From Calliopsis andreniformis (taxonomy: Eukaryota > Arthropoda > Insecta > Hymenoptera > Andrenidae): DNA of 64,000 nucleotides. The position numbers and the translations under genes were made by a program. Positions 46,296 to 58,554 of the stretch are shown piece by piece. The stretch spans positions 23,224,001-23,288,000 of the forward strand of contig NC_135064.1 in the NCBI RefSeq assembly GCF_051401765.1, written 5' to 3'. Each line of letters starts with the position of its first letter. The first letter of the stretch is position 1. The notes beneath the pieces are model-generated. The model saw nothing but the letters and a program-made list of their open reading frames with translations. It searched no databases and was not told where the DNA came from.

Positions 46296-47059
46296 ACCAA
46301 CCGATCAAATCTCTTCGAACAGGTTCTATCCCTCCGACGCGGTGAGCTCGCGGCAGCGCGATATTCGATTGCGCGCGGTTTCTCGTTGTTTGACGAAGCG
46401 TTGACCTCGATCACTGCGCTCGAAGCTAGCAGGGTGCGTTCGTAGGGAACTGAGCGTAAATGAATGGCAGTTTTGGTGCACAGTGAATGTAGAGGGTGAC
46501 GTAGGGTAGGGCAGAGTTTTATCTCGTTTGCGAGGCCAGTGAAGCTTTTTCTGGGAGGTGATAATATGAGGTGTCATATTGTTCCTCTTGGTCTTTATAA
46601 AAGACTGCGCTGTGACATCCTGCGTTCAGTGTGCACCTAGGATGAGTGTGTGGAAACAGAGAGGACGAACAGTACGAGCAGGGAAAGTGAATTTTGTGAA
46701 TTGATTGGCGATGGAACTGATAGATGGGTTTTAGATTCTGTTTACTCTAATGATTGTTCGTAGGAAAGGTGGAGATTGTTAAGGTTCAGTTTATTTGTTT
46801 TGCTGAATCGGAATTTTAAAAAGACTGCAATATTTTAGGCTTTTTTATATTAGTTCACATGGGTCTGTTCGCACTGATTCACTGATATTCTGATATTTTT
46901 GTTAGTCCTCAGTCCTCGCTCGTTAAACGTTCAGACGAGGTTGTACTGCTCTAGTAAGTACCATTAAAAACTGTGACGATGATCTTTAAGCGAATCTATG
47001 GAACACAAAACACGCAGTAATGGATTCGGTACGAAACGTAGCTTCTGTGGCATCCTCTA

Positions 47060-47270
47060 AGACTCTAAGAAATTTGGAGAGTTTGAAATTTAAGTATTTG
47101 AAAAATTTGACTTTGAAAATTTAAAAATTTGAAAGTTCGAAAATTTAAATATTTGATAATTTAAAAGTTTGAAAGTTTGAAAATTTAAGTATTTGAAAAT
47201 TTAAAAATTTGAAGGTATACAAAACTGAAGATCTGAAACTCTGGAAATTTGAATATTTGAATTCGATCAT
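47060..47270. repeat. AT-rich TTTGAAA/AAATTTAAA array
   Basis: GTTTGAAA, AATTTAAGTATTTGAAAA and AATTTAAAAATTTG words recur at about 8-10 base spacing for 200 bases, mostly in one orientation. Confidence 0.75.
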
Positions 47271-47468
47271 GTTAGAGAAATAGATATAGAAACAAGCTAA
47301 AATGCATCACAAAACTGTTTTCAAAAAATTCAGAAAAGCAACAGGAGCCAACATAAGCTTCCGAGACCATTTTAACTCCACTAATCCACCTAGCTGGAGG
47401 CTCGCCAAATTCTATCAAGAGACGCCGCTGAAGCTGCTTTCAGCGACCAAAAACAGGAATACAAGCGT

Positions 47469-47723
47469 TCAGAATTCGGGACCATAGTTTTCGACTTGTG
47501 ATCCTCTGACAGTCCTGCGGATAGCTTCGCAAAGATCCGTTAAAGTGAGTGATTCAGCTTCGAAGGTAAACGCATCTACAGACTCAGCACCAAAAGACAT
47601 CACAGTGTCAATTTCTACGCGATCGCTATACGTCGAGGATGATAGAACAAATAACTCTTCGATTACTCCAGAGGTCGTAGGAATATACGCATGACCCGGG
47701 TCAAGCAGGGTAATATTCTCCAC
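47469..47723 (-). CDS. Uncharacterised open frame, 84 codons
   Basis: A - strand frame with an acidic, protein-like composition (ITLLDPGHAYIPTTSGVIEE; VMSFGAESVDAF). It has no ATG at its start. It opens at GTG right after a TAG that also makes a possible acceptor, AATAG|GTGGAG, so it could be an exon or a transposon remnant. I recognise no family. It lies antisense to the probable toy 3' UTR. Confidence 0.2.
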   Translation of the reverse strand: MENITLLDPGHAYIPTTSGVIEELFVLSSSTYSDRVEIDTVMSFGAESVDAFTFEAESLTLTDLCEAIRRTVRGSQVENYGPEF

Positions 47724-47744
47724 CTATTGACGACAGTATGTACA

Positions 47745-47750
47745 AATAAA
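47745..47750 (+). terminator. toy: Candidate toy polyadenylation signal
   Basis: AATAAA, about 1.64 kb after the stop, is followed within 15 bases by the GT-rich stretch GAGTTGTTCGTTGG. It is one of few canonical signals in this part. Other sites are possible. Confidence 0.3.
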
Positions 47751-50700
47751 CGCAGCGAGTTGTTCGTTGGACGATCCTCCACAATCCACAGATTTCGGAC
47801 ACAATTTTCTAAACCAAAATTCTAAAACTATCATCCAATTTGATCTACTATTTAAATACTTTTATCTATTTAAAAAGAAAAAGTATATCCTTTTTAACCA
47901 CAACGCATCACTCGACGACTCGTCGAATTTTCCTCTCAGCCCCATCGTTTTATCAGGCGACTTGTGCGCGTATTTTTCTTCATGCAACAGCTGCGAATCG
48001 TTGGGAGGAAATTTCGAGGGATTCGAAAACACAAGAGGCGGGCTCCTGCTGCAAATATTCTCGCGAGACTTTGGGGTGGCTCGGAGCCTTTGTAAGGGAG
48101 GGAACGCTGGGATTGATAGTCGGCTGGAGGGTGGCTTTTTTCGGAGGCCGGCCATCACGCTCGCTCGCAGATATGGCGTCGGCTGACAACGCTCTTCAGG
48201 CCAGACACTTAAACGCTCCTTCCTCGCCCGGGGAAAGTGGCCGCGATCGAACTTCCCTCGTGACTTCTCAAACTCTCGACCTTCTGTCTCGCCCCGAGAT
48301 TTACCGAGTGAATTTTATCGAAGTATCGGATACTTGTCTCGACTGTTAGCACATAGTGTTTCGCCAACGAGATCACGCGAATTTGGATGGCTTTTTTGTA
48401 TAAAATTCGAGCAGTTGGCTATATGATTTTTTTTTAAATTTTGATACTGGGTAAATGTGAAGGGGTTTTATTGGAAGGGGATATTTATTTGAATTTTTAT
48501 TTTGTTCAGGCTTCTATATTATAATAGAAGTGGTGTGATGGGGTTACTGTCTGCCTACAAACTAAATTATACTTTTACTGTGAAATTAATATGGAATTAG
48601 CAGAGTGATTCGATGAATACAGTGGCAGACAAAAAAAAGTTTAAGAGTAGCTAAATCAAAGGCATAATAATTCTACAAAGAATTATGGAATACTTACATT
48701 CTAGGGGATGTTTAGTTAGGGGATGAAGAGGTATCAGAATTTTTGTAATAATTATATAAATACCCCTTCATGGAATAAAATATCCAGTGCTCGAAAATTA
48801 AAAATAAAGGAAACTCTCCATCCACTAAAAACACAAATACGAGTTCCCAAAAATCACCAATTAAATGTTGAATTTCCCGCGGTATCCCGAATTGTCGTCT
48901 AATTCTCGTTTAAAACGTCGCCCGATTGCGTCGGATCGTCCCACGAACAATATCCGAAAACAACCGCACCGAATGGACCCTCGCAGGATTCCACAGCGAC
49001 TGCGCGCGTAATCCCGTTAAAAGTCGACCCTCTTTCTCGCAGACTTTGCGAAGGGTTCGAGGGTTCATAGCCTTAGCCTCGTCCGTGTACCTCGACGAGA
49101 AGAGCTTCGCTCGAGTGGGCCTCTCCCTCTTGTTCAGGACACAACGAGCAACGATTGACCTCGCGTCCAGCGAGTGACCGAGCACACGTTCGCAATGTAC
49201 ATTATCCCCACGGACAGACGATTAGACACTTTGGTCCACGCGTCGATTCTAGGTTAAGACAATCCGATCTGTAGCTGGTGACCAGGATCACTCGATCATT
49301 GTTGGCGAACCGAGGCAACTCGAAGAGACAACGTAGATTTTCATACGAATAGAAAGTGTCGAGAGGACACGAGGAACAGGGGTGTCCAGAATAAGAATGT
49401 CTCGCTGACGTTCATATTTTAAAGACTACCTTGTTAGTCGTTTCGAACTGGGAGCTGCTTCCCTGCGAGTGGATCCCCGAGCTCATGGTGTTCACCAAGA
49501 GTGACATCTTTCAGATGTTCTCGAGCAGTCCCTCGCGATCGAAGCACGCTTCGATTTCCTGTATAAAGAGAATTGTAAAATAGCAATTTGTTACTCTTCT
49601 TAGCCTGTAATGTACATTAGGAGGAATCGTCGACACGCTGTTGTATATACATGTAGGTAAGACAGACACGGTATGTTCTGATACCGTTCGATCGTACCAG
49701 TTCATAGAGATCGTACACACACAGAAACACAGGCAACTCTTCGTCCCCATATTCGATGTTCTCCCTTAAACCCGAAAGCGAATGATGGCTTCCATCCTTG
49801 GCTGACGAACAGTCAGTAGAGCTATTCTCGTTGACAGGGTGTTAAGACGCGCCCAGAGTCTAGTTATACGCTCGTTGTTCCCCAAATGGAGTCACTGGTT
49901 GCTGAACGTGTACGCTTCGCGCGTCATGAGCGAAATCTTCGAGGGAAGTTTGTAACAAGAATGCTGGGGAACGATGTGACGGGTCGGGGGCTTGCAAAAG
50001 TGTGACGAACATCTAAGTTTGTTCGCGTTAATTGGGCACTGAGATCGTCGAGTCATGCCGTGGATATGGGAATTTCTTGTGGACCAATTTTTTAATTGAG
50101 CAGTAGACTGAAATTGTTTCAAGATTTCATAAGATTTCATTGATATTTATGGGTTGTACTAGAAAAGTTGGTTCTTGGACTGTAGTGTATAGATTAATTT
50201 ATGTAGTTTGCAAATGAAATTATGGGGAAATTTTACAGTGACATTTCTGGATCATATCTCTATATATCATATAGATATTAACTCAAATTTTGGTCCTCGA
50301 CTTATGTTTATTAGTCTTCGTTTTTGATAGAAAAGTTTCTGTTTCCTCCGTCTGTTGAAAATACAAATTGTATTTTATAGAATTTAATTAAGGTATAAAC
50401 TCAGTCTTTTTAGATGTCTAACTTCTGTTACTTCGTTATATGACCACAGATATACCACAGTCTAAGTTGATCAATTAAATACCCATGGATATCAATAACA
50501 ACTAACGAGTTGAAAGACTAGATACACGTATTAATATTTTATTACTGATTGAGTTTTCAAATTCTATGAAAGATACTTTTTTTTACGTAGACGTGAAGTA
50601 AAAGATGTAACATTTGTGTTTAAGTGCTCAAAGCACCTTCGAGATTCCTTAAACTCAGCTGAAGGCCACTACAAGGTCATATTCAAGACCATCAGAGGTC

Positions 50701-52885
50701 ATATTAAAAACATGTTACCACGTACAACGTCACATAAAACTTACGACGAAAATCGTATCAAGATAACCATAAGTTTAAAGTCGCAAGGTCACTCAAGGTT
50801 ATCTCGAGATTTTCGAAGAAACGTCAGACTTGACTGTTTTCAATTCTACATTTTAAACGCCTCTCCACTTTTTCGTTCACGTGACGCCCAATTAATTGAA
50901 CGAGCCACGATCCCGGCCTCTCGACTAAGTACTTTATCGCCCTTTTTATAAATTGATAAACGATTTGCCTTCGCTCCGAGCACTTGAACTTCCCACTTCC
51001 TTCTCCCGGCGGCCCATCGACGATCTCGCCGCTCGAAAAATAATTTTCCCGCGACGCGTCGACGAGAACACTCGAACCCTGGCGTAAGCTGGGTGTTTGT
51101 CTTTGGGTCCCCGCGAAACTTGAATTTCCAGCGGCGCGGAGCACGAGCGAACCCGAGTGCCACGAAAGTGGGAAAACCACGGTACAGGGTAATTCGATAT
51201 ACATGCACTACCTCAGACAAGGCTTTCCGCGCGATATAAAACTTGTAATTAATCGCGTTAGCGCGGCAATGGGAAGGGAAAGGGGAGAGAGCGAGAGGCT
51301 GGTCCGTCGGAGGTGACGGAAGGGCGCGCGACCGCGAGAAATCGCTCGAGATTCCCGTCGTTTGACGCCGCGCGTGCCCTCCTCGAGCCCTGACGACCAC
51401 GACGACTCATCTCCCTCTGTTTTCCTCTTTCGTTCGTTTACTCGCGCCCCGTGCTTCTCGCTAGTCGATTAAACTTTGCCGCTGGTGTTCGTACCTGATG
51501 GGAAGAGGCACGTTTCAACCGGTGACTCCACTTCCGCCCCACCCTCTTCCCTCCTCGCCCCCCAGTCTTCGCTGTTCCGAGACAGTTCGTGTTCTTTTCT
51601 CGATCGAAACCCTCATCAGCATCCATATGTATATGAATGTTACACGCAGCAACTTGTTTCTATCGATCTCTCTCCAAAGCTTGTGCAAAGGCACACCTCG
51701 AGGACTTCCGGTTGGGAGACGCGCGCGTCTGTCGAGAAGGTCGCGTGAAATCGGCGTGGATGAACGAGATGTGACGATTCACCGACACTCGATGGGGTTG
51801 ATCGATGAACAAAGCGCTCGCGATGTAGGTATGCTTCTGGTGTTGTCGCAGAGGAAGAGGACGGTCCACGATACTTGTACACGCGATTTGGTTTGGACAT
51901 ATACAGGAACACACGGTGAACGGGGAGTGTACATTAGGAGATTTCTATTTTTGGAAAGGAAACGGAGAGAATGCGCCAGGGGAGAAGCTTTCGCGGACAC
52001 GAGTGCCATTGGCTGAGCTCTCTCGAGCGTCGGGGTGATCTCGGCATCGATTTTGATCGTACAATTCATTCAGATTCGTATGGTACCACTTCCTCGTTGA
52101 TGTCGTTGTCGAAAGTTTAAGCTCTGGACGCATTAAGACATTGCCTGCAGATAGGTCTGTGGATGCTGTGGATGTCTGTGGATTTTCGGCGGGCAATGCA
52201 TACAGATTGTCTGCAGACAGTGTCTGTAAGTATATACAGGGCTTTACAGATTTAAAAGGATATTTGTTCCTATTGTGTTCCCGATTAGAACATTGTTATC
52301 GTGTTTGTTTGATTTGTCAGGAGACCGTGAGTTTTTTAATATCGTTGAATATGTAATAGAAAAATTAATGAATTCCGTTTCGTTGGTGGTGATTTATACA
52401 CGATCAATTTGGAAGAGGTATAGGGTTGCTAGGAAGCGATCGAATTTTTTTAAATGGATCGACCCGTGACGCGGAAGTGGTTACGCAGTTTTCTTATTAT
52501 CTGTAACAATAACACTTAAAATAACGAATACAGTGTATGAGTATTAAACAAATTTATTAACGAGAATATAATATATTATTGCGACAGTAATCTACGTAAG
52601 TGTTGTGAATAATGGAGATAATATTGTTGCTGTGATTACCTTTAAGATTGTAAGTAGTAGGATATATATAGAAAACCACTGTTAGGTGTCACTGTCTCGA
52701 TTCAATAAATGTTATTTCATTTTAATGACAATGCAAAATTATATGCATTCGTTCATAATATCACGATCCTACTATCCCTCCCTGATACATCTGTATGTGT
52801 TAAAAAATAACCGATACCAATTAACTGTTTTCACAGGAATATATAAAGAAAGACACCTGATTACAAAATCTATTACTTATCACTT

Positions 52886-52891
52886 TTTATT
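52886..52891 (-). terminator. TM7SF3: Candidate TM7SF3 polyadenylation signal
   Basis: AATAAA on the - strand (TTTATT on +), about 80 bases past the TM7SF3 stop codon. Confidence 0.5.
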
Positions 52892-52968
52892 TTCATATAA
52901 TAATAAATATAAAATAAAATATATACTGGAACAATAAGTACTAATTAATAATCCTCACTATTGTTAAC

Positions 52969-53060
52969 TTATAATGGTATGTAAGGTGTGCTTGTTGCCA
53001 CCCATTGCTTCACGAACCGATAGAGCGCCAAGATTGTCCATAAAACGATTAGACATACAT
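52969..53060 (-). CDS. TM7SF3: TM7SF3 exon 8: last membrane helix and stop
   Basis: The acceptor TATTTTCAG (read on -) precedes DVCLIVLWTILALYRFVKQW, then VATSTPYIPL and TAA. The tail after the last helix is only about 15 residues. Confidence 0.9.
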
Positions 53061-56000
53061 CTGAAAATATAAAATTAGTTTAAAAACAGCATCGATAGAA
53101 AATTCTTCAAAGGCGGCAAGTACAAGAGACTCCTATAAGTGAAACTTCTTAATTTATCTATCTTTTAGATTAACTCATCGTGGGAGTCAAACTAGGGTAA
53201 CTTCATCAATGGAACGAAAACAGTACCTTTGGTCTGCATAGGAGAGTTGATAATAGCCTTTTCATAGTCTTCCACAGTAACTCTCCTTATCATATTTATA
53301 ACAATGTATTTCAGAGACGATCCAGTAAGGTAGTCTATCGACAGCACCATCATGTAGGATGAATATATGGCACACGTCATGGGCTCGATAACAACCGAAC
53401 AAACTACAAAACTTAAGGACAAGATAATCACAGCACAGAACAGCAACCAGAAGACCCAATCGTGCCCTAGAATCGTGAAAGTATCTGCAACAAAAAAAAA
53501 AAGATACTCCATCGAGATTTGCATGATGCCAAAAAATTCCACATCCTTAATTCAAGCAAGACGAAGAAAACCCATAACTCAAGCCTCCAACATGCAGCTT
53601 TCCTCCTTCACCCTTTCTATTTCAATCACAGCCGACTGTAGCCCACGAGAGGTCGATTCGTGTCGAAACACGAGGCAGAGTACAAGCAGAGGGTGTACTG
53701 GGGTACTTACGATCATCTGTTGGTCCAGGGTAGATCAGCCGATACTCGATGCAGTTACGCATGCATAGACCGTGTAATCTAAATAGGTCCCAGCGCAAAA
53801 TAAATACGGGGGACACAATTAGGTAAATGTGAATCTTCCAAGCTGGTTAGACCCGCTTCGTGGGAGTCCTAGCAGGGACGGGGCTGTCTGCACGCGGCCG
53901 ACGATTTTTCGCGCGCACGTACGCGTGTGCGTGTGCCTGCGAGGGCGGCGTGGAGGGTGGTTGTGCCGCGCTATGGGTGAGAAAGGTAGGAAGCAACGCG
54001 AATGCCCGCCGCTGCACGAGGGGATTCGGCAGCCGAAGTTTCCACATGAGCGGGCAACATTGATAAAAGCTACAGGGGGGAGACTCTGACTGTATGCCTC
54101 ATCCCTTCGCCAAACTCGAACTAACTTCGATTCGGGGCGGTGAGCTGTCTCCCTCTCCCTTTTCTTTTCGCGTTTACTACTCTTTGCTTTTAAGCCGGCT
54201 TTCATTATTTTCCTATAATTTGCTACAACCCCCCTCTCGCAATCTCTCGTCGAACCGCGAATACAGAATGCTTTATGTCCACGATCGCTTTCCACGCGTT
54301 TTCCTGTGTAGCGTGTACTATACATGCCCCATGAGAAGTCTCCTGAATAGCATCAAGGGCAATGTTTTCCAGGACTTTTTGTAGGACACCAATAGTACCT
54401 GGAGAGCAGAAGTAGATGACGCAGATAATGAAGAATCCCAGATTGCTGGCGAACGTTAACGATGCTACCGCCGAGCAGCTGATGAAGATGGCCATCCAGG
54501 CCACCGAGAGAAGGACACCTATGCCCAGGCCGATCGCGATGTTAGCTGAAAGGGACAGAAATTAACGGAGCTCCAGTTATAATTAATTCAGATTTATAGA
54601 GGGAGCATTTCCTTGCTTCGATCTACTTTTTTGAGGATAATTTGTATAAGATCAGTCCTATCAACTTATCAAAACTAAATTTGTACAGTAGTGGTGTGTG
54701 TCCGTATAAACATACTAATTCCATCAGTCCTACTAATTTAATTTGACAACTTGTGGACAGAGTCGCCTTGCTTTTATTTACGTTGATCTTGCACAAGTTT
54801 TTTTTCAGAAAAAATTGCAAATGCTCCCTCTATATCATTTTTTCCTCTACAAGTTTAGAGGATGCGATTTTTTCATGGATTCAGTAATTTCCCACATCGT
54901 CTGAACTGCTGTTGTTCTCTCTTTTTACAGTAGACAATGCATTAAAATAGTCAATAGTCTACTTTTATTGGACACTTACATCCCGAGTCGTATTCTTTGG
55001 TTGAAGCGACTGCTAAAGTATATCCGAATATGGTACCAGTGAATAGCACCGTTATCATCATGTCGCCTTTAAGAAGGTACTTCCCTAGGAGCACCGACAG
55101 TAATCCCAAGAAGAAGCATCCGGCACAAACGAATTTCTGGAAGGTACTAGCTAGAACGAGAAACTAAGTGAAGGAAGTGTTGTATTAGCGTCAAGGTGGT
55201 GGCGAAATTGAAACATACTTAGGATGTCACACGACTCAGGGTAAAGCACAGGACTGCAGGCGTAGGAGAAACCTGGAACATAAGCTGCCGAGTAGTCGTT
55301 GTATGTCGCTACTGCAACGTAAACCGATCCAATTCCTGTGTATGCACTGAACACCCGTCTCATCGATGAGAATAAGTCCGAGTTCAATATCTAATCAGGA
55401 GGCATTTTTTTGTTACCAGTAAGGCCGTAAAATTTTGACTTTATTAGTGGATCTTTCAAGAAATATTACATAATCAGAGATATTTTCTATTATTTTTATG
55501 TGACTGCACACAGGGTCGCTATTTTCTAAAATAAGGTAAATGTCCCAATAGCCGATCGCGTCCTAGTACCTAAACACTAAAGCTAATTTTATTTAATTTT
55601 AAGCTTGAATTCTAATGTTCCTAATCAAAGAACAAAAAATGGTACAATAAAATAGTACATTCAACTATTGGTGCACAATTCAAGAGTAGAGACGTGTATA
55701 ACAATTTCTAAAAAGGTTGTCCATTGGGACATTTGATACCTTAAGCGTCCAAGTATTAGGACATTTACTTTAGATGAAGAGCTAAAGTGAGCTAAAGTAC
55801 CTTTCGACCGTTCTGTTTAATATCATCCACTGTCAACATATTCACGATGCCTACGAAGTAGCTTTCAAGCGAGAAGTCCTGCTCGCTTAAATACATTTGG
55901 TATATTTCGTGTTCCACTGGATTTTTATCGCAGACAGGCTTCACATTGTGGGACAGTGGTACAGATGATGGCTGCACGTCGACTACCACCATCACATTCT

Positions 56001-58199
56001 TTAGGAACACGTTCGCGTACGGTGCGATTTCGGTATTGAATTCCATGTTACATCCACCCGGTATGGGTGCTGCGAAGAGAACAATGAACTAATGGACGAA
56101 ATCAGAGTATTGCAGAATTTTGTATCGAGAATGTAGCGATGCAATGACTATTATGGTAAATTATAATTTTTTGTGGATATATAGTGTAGTGGGCGGAACA
56201 GTATCCTCACTTTATCTTCTACTATGTTACATCAAGGCCACCATAAATGGGCAACGATGTAGCGCATACTAATTGGAGTTGCTGCATCGTTAGTTTTAAT
56301 CAAAAAGATATTGTTCATAGGTACGAGCTACTTGCAACACGCAGCCATTGCATCACTGTGTACGTAGCACGCTGCATTGGAATGTCAACTGTTTCAAGCA
56401 GTAAATTTTGCATCGCGACGTTTAGTATTGGAATTTCTTTTGTTCGAAGCTAAATAGGTTGCATAGCTATGATTGCTTTTGAATTATTGGGATTTTAATG
56501 ACGCTTGCAATCAGCTTCGAGCATGTATCAAAAGATTTTATTTGGAATTAGTGTAGATACATTAGTGCGAGTGAAATATCGTAAATACTCACCGTTAGGA
56601 CCATATGGGATCGCAGCAATCAGAGCATGAACACGATGGACATTATCATTTTTTAAATACATCGGTGTTACTACTTGCAAATTATTCTTAAGGTAGAGGC
56701 CAATATTCGATCCGAACACGCTTTTATTCGACACTTTATGGAGATGTTCTTTATCGTATGATAGCGTGACATTGTACTGATACGTGTGAACTTGAATAAT
56801 AGTGAATGAGCTTGTGGAAGACACGTTTGTTACGTTAAAAGTTATGTTACTACTGGGGGCTATAGATATTTGTTGGATGTATGCATCGCCCATGCCAACA
56901 TTAGTTAAAGGCACCTTTAATACACTGCCATCTGTAAAATGTATTACAAGTTATTCTTATATTCGATAAGAAGTTCATTTAAAGTAAATTCTGAGGATTT
57001 TGTTACATTTCATTCGATTCAACTCTATATTTTTTATGAAGACACAAATCACAATTAGGTTCTCAGTTTTATTGTTATTTGAAAAACCAGGAAGGTTGGT
57101 GGAGGATTATGAAAGTAGTGAGTAGTTGCGTGTATATCATTTATATTAATGTTATCGGTGCTGTTTTCCTAAGACACGCAAAGGCTTTATCACCTTTGTT
57201 GATGAATTCAGTGTTTATCAAAATGTCTGAGCACATATTGCGTAGAACGTTGTTTATATGAAGTTGATGAAGTATGCATTTAATGATTGTAATAGATGAT
57301 TGAAGCAACTGACGAAGATATATAATAAAGTATCTTTCAATAAGACTGCATTTATTCAAATTTTCCTTTACACTTGATTTTTCCATAAGGTAATAAATTT
57401 TGGTAAAACATAATATTTGGCGATAGCATTAACATAATCTACTAAGTGTACATTTAATAATGTGGTATATAAATGTAACTCTGCTGATCATATATTTGTG
57501 AATTGCAATTTTTAGTAACATTTCGTAAGGCTTGAATGAAGTTCATGACATTATTTCATTCTAGTTGGCAAGAAAAATAAAAATTTCTGTAATTTTTATG
57601 ATCCGATAGACTGCATCTTTAAGTATCCGATAGACTACAAATTCTATAGGATCACTAGATTTTAGAAATATCTTCAGTCCAATATTTCAAGACAAACCTT
57701 ACAATTTAATCGTATGTAATGATTATTTTCTTGAAAGCTCAGAAGGTTCATCACACAAAAACACCATCCCTCAAAACCCTAAAAAAAGATTCCTTCACCA
57801 ATGCAATCAACAGACCATACCCACACTTTAAGGTCACCCTATACATTCATATAAACAAAACAAGAGACACCAGAGGACACAGAAAAAACGTCCTCACAAC
57901 GTTCTGAATATCAAATTTCTTATCAATTACGACACGAGTCACATGTATCACAGAAGTCGATTAAATTGAATTCACAGACAACCGTTGACTCAATCAACGG
58001 GGTCAGTTCAGAAGAGACAAAAGAAAGAAAAAAAGAAAAACAAGGGAACCCCCGAAAGGCGATCTCAGTTTGAGGTTATGTGCTCACCGTCGAGGGCCTC
58101 GATTTTCGGATTTTTCAGCACAGCCAGGCCGGCGCCGGCGAGCAACAGAACGATAAGTGACTCAGCGACGAGTCCACGACTCACATCCATGAACCGCAT
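52969..58199 (-). CDS. TM7SF3: Transmembrane 7 superfamily member 3 (whole gene, 8 coding exons)
   Basis: Exons in transcript order: 58199-58088, 56931-56593, 56069-55801, 55390-55219, 55150-54980, 54545-54399, 53484-53227, 53060-52969. They sum to 1560 nt, or 519 residues, with consistent phases. A signal peptide (hydrophobic core about 15-28) precedes an extracellular part of about 270 residues. That part has four Asn sequons between residues 66 and 93, the motif PIPGGCN (152-158) and AAYVPGFSYAC (275-285). Seven hydrophobic segments follow from about residue 303, including SSYMMVLSIDYLTGSSLKYI (444-463). The order and motifs match animal TM7SF3 (human protein 570 residues), a membrane protein reported to protect cells from stress-induced death. 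The shorter C-terminal tail lacks the long cytoplasmic end of the human protein. Function here is by homology. Confidence 0.92.
53227..53484 (-). CDS. TM7SF3: TM7SF3 exon 7: helices 5-6
   Basis: Acceptor TTGTTGCAG, donor CCAAAG|GTACTG. It encodes VFWLLFCAVIILSLSFVVC and the family-conserved IEPMTCAIYSSYMMVLSIDY segment. Confidence 0.92.
53485..54398 (-). other. TM7SF3 intron 6
   Basis: A 914-base intron, unusually CpG-rich at 53.8-54.1 kb for this gene. The open frames there are chance. Its donor is GTACTA, a non-canonical +4 to +6, yet the phase and the family alignment support it. Confidence 0.8.
54399..54545 (-). CDS. TM7SF3: TM7SF3 exon 6: helices 3-4
   Basis: Acceptor CCCTTTCAG. It encodes NIAIGLGIGVLLSVAWMAIF and SNLGFFIICVIYFCSP, which matches the central helices of the family. 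Confidence 0.9.
54546..54979 (-). other. TM7SF3 intron 5
   Basis: A 434-base AT-rich intron with a canonical GTAAGT donor. I see nothing else in it. Confidence 0.9.
54980..55150 (-). CDS. TM7SF3: TM7SF3 exon 5: helices 1-2
   Basis: Acceptor CGTTCTAG. A second AG four bases downstream would break the frame, so 55150 is chosen. It encodes FVCAGCFFLGLLSVLLGKYL and MMITVLFTGTIFGYTLAVAS. Confidence 0.9.
55219..55390 (-). CDS. TM7SF3: TM7SF3 exon 4: end of the ectodomain
   Basis: Acceptor CCTGATTAG, donor CCTAA|GTATGT. It encodes FSAYTGIGSVYVAVATYNDY and SAAYVPGFSYACSP, the conserved Tyr-Ala-Cys motif just before the membrane part. Confidence 0.92.
55391..55800 (-). other. TM7SF3 intron 3
   Basis: A 410-base AT-rich intron; nothing notable in it. 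Confidence 0.9.
55801..56069 (-). CDS. TM7SF3: TM7SF3 exon 3: ectodomain
   Basis: Acceptor TCTTCGCAG, donor GAAAG|GTACTT (phase 0). It begins APIPGGCNMEFNTEIAPY, the family's PGGCN motif, and later PVCDKNPVEHEIYQMYL. Confidence 0.93.
56070..56592 (-). other. TM7SF3 intron 2
   Basis: A 523-base intron with a GTGAGT donor; the short + strand frame inside it has no recognisable domain. Confidence 0.9.
56593..56931 (-). CDS. TM7SF3: TM7SF3 exon 2: glycosylated ectodomain
   Basis: Acceptor ATTTTACAG. It encodes SSNITFNVTNVSSTSSFTII then QVHTYQYNVTLSYD, with several Asn-X-Ser/Thr sequons and the strand pattern of the TM7SF3 ectodomain. Confidence 0.92.
56932..58087 (-). other. TM7SF3 intron 1
   Basis: A 1.16-kb AT-rich intron. 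No coding exon or named repeat is seen. Confidence 0.85.
58088..58199 (-). CDS. TM7SF3: TM7SF3 exon 1: start codon and signal peptide
   Basis: It starts MRFMDVSRGL with the hydrophobic stretch LIVLLLAGAGLAVL and ends at GACG|GTGAGC (phase 1). A second in-frame ATG is at codon 4; the first is chosen because it is upstream and gives a normal signal peptide. Confidence 0.85.
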
Positions 58200-58554
58200 G
58201 ACACACTTATTCGATTAAATTGCTAGCGAAGTCGAGAGGCAACGGGAACCTACGGAAAATCAGTACGGCGCAACAGCTGGCACTTGACAGTCGGCTAGAT
58301 GCCTGAGCGCGGTACACATCGCAGTCCCTCGGCCGTCCTCGCTCTGTCTCGCTCGCGCTCGCCCAGTAAACATCGTTCGAACTATCTCTCTCCTTGTCGC
58401 GCGTGCGCACGTTCGCGAAGTGACCGCGAGGTGGCGACGCAGTCGGCCCCAAGATGGCCACGCTGGATCAATGAAACGCGAGTAATCGTAGTAAAAACAG
58501 AAATTGACAAGTGTGCAGGTGAAGACCAGGCCTCGATTGCGGTGTAAATGGGCC
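58200..58554. promoter_or_regulatory. Divergent promoter between TM7SF3 and ANKS1
   Basis: The two start codons are 355 bases apart and point away from each other. The gap is CpG-rich with no TATA box that I can see. AAGATGGCC at 58451-58459 is a YY1/Pho-like element of the kind often found close to TSSs of housekeeping genes. The 5' UTRs of both genes must lie here. Confidence 0.6.

Larger units (their letters stand above)
46296..52968. other. toy 3' UTR and intergenic spacer towards TM7SF3
   Basis: The first part is probably toy 3' UTR. An AT-word array (TTTGAAAATTTAAAAATTTG type) runs at about 47.06-47.27 kb. CpG-richer islands at 47.9-48.35, 48.9-49.5 and 50.85-51.75 kb have chance frames on both strands. 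The toy and TM7SF3 genes converge here. No RNA gene was recognised. Confidence 0.6.
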
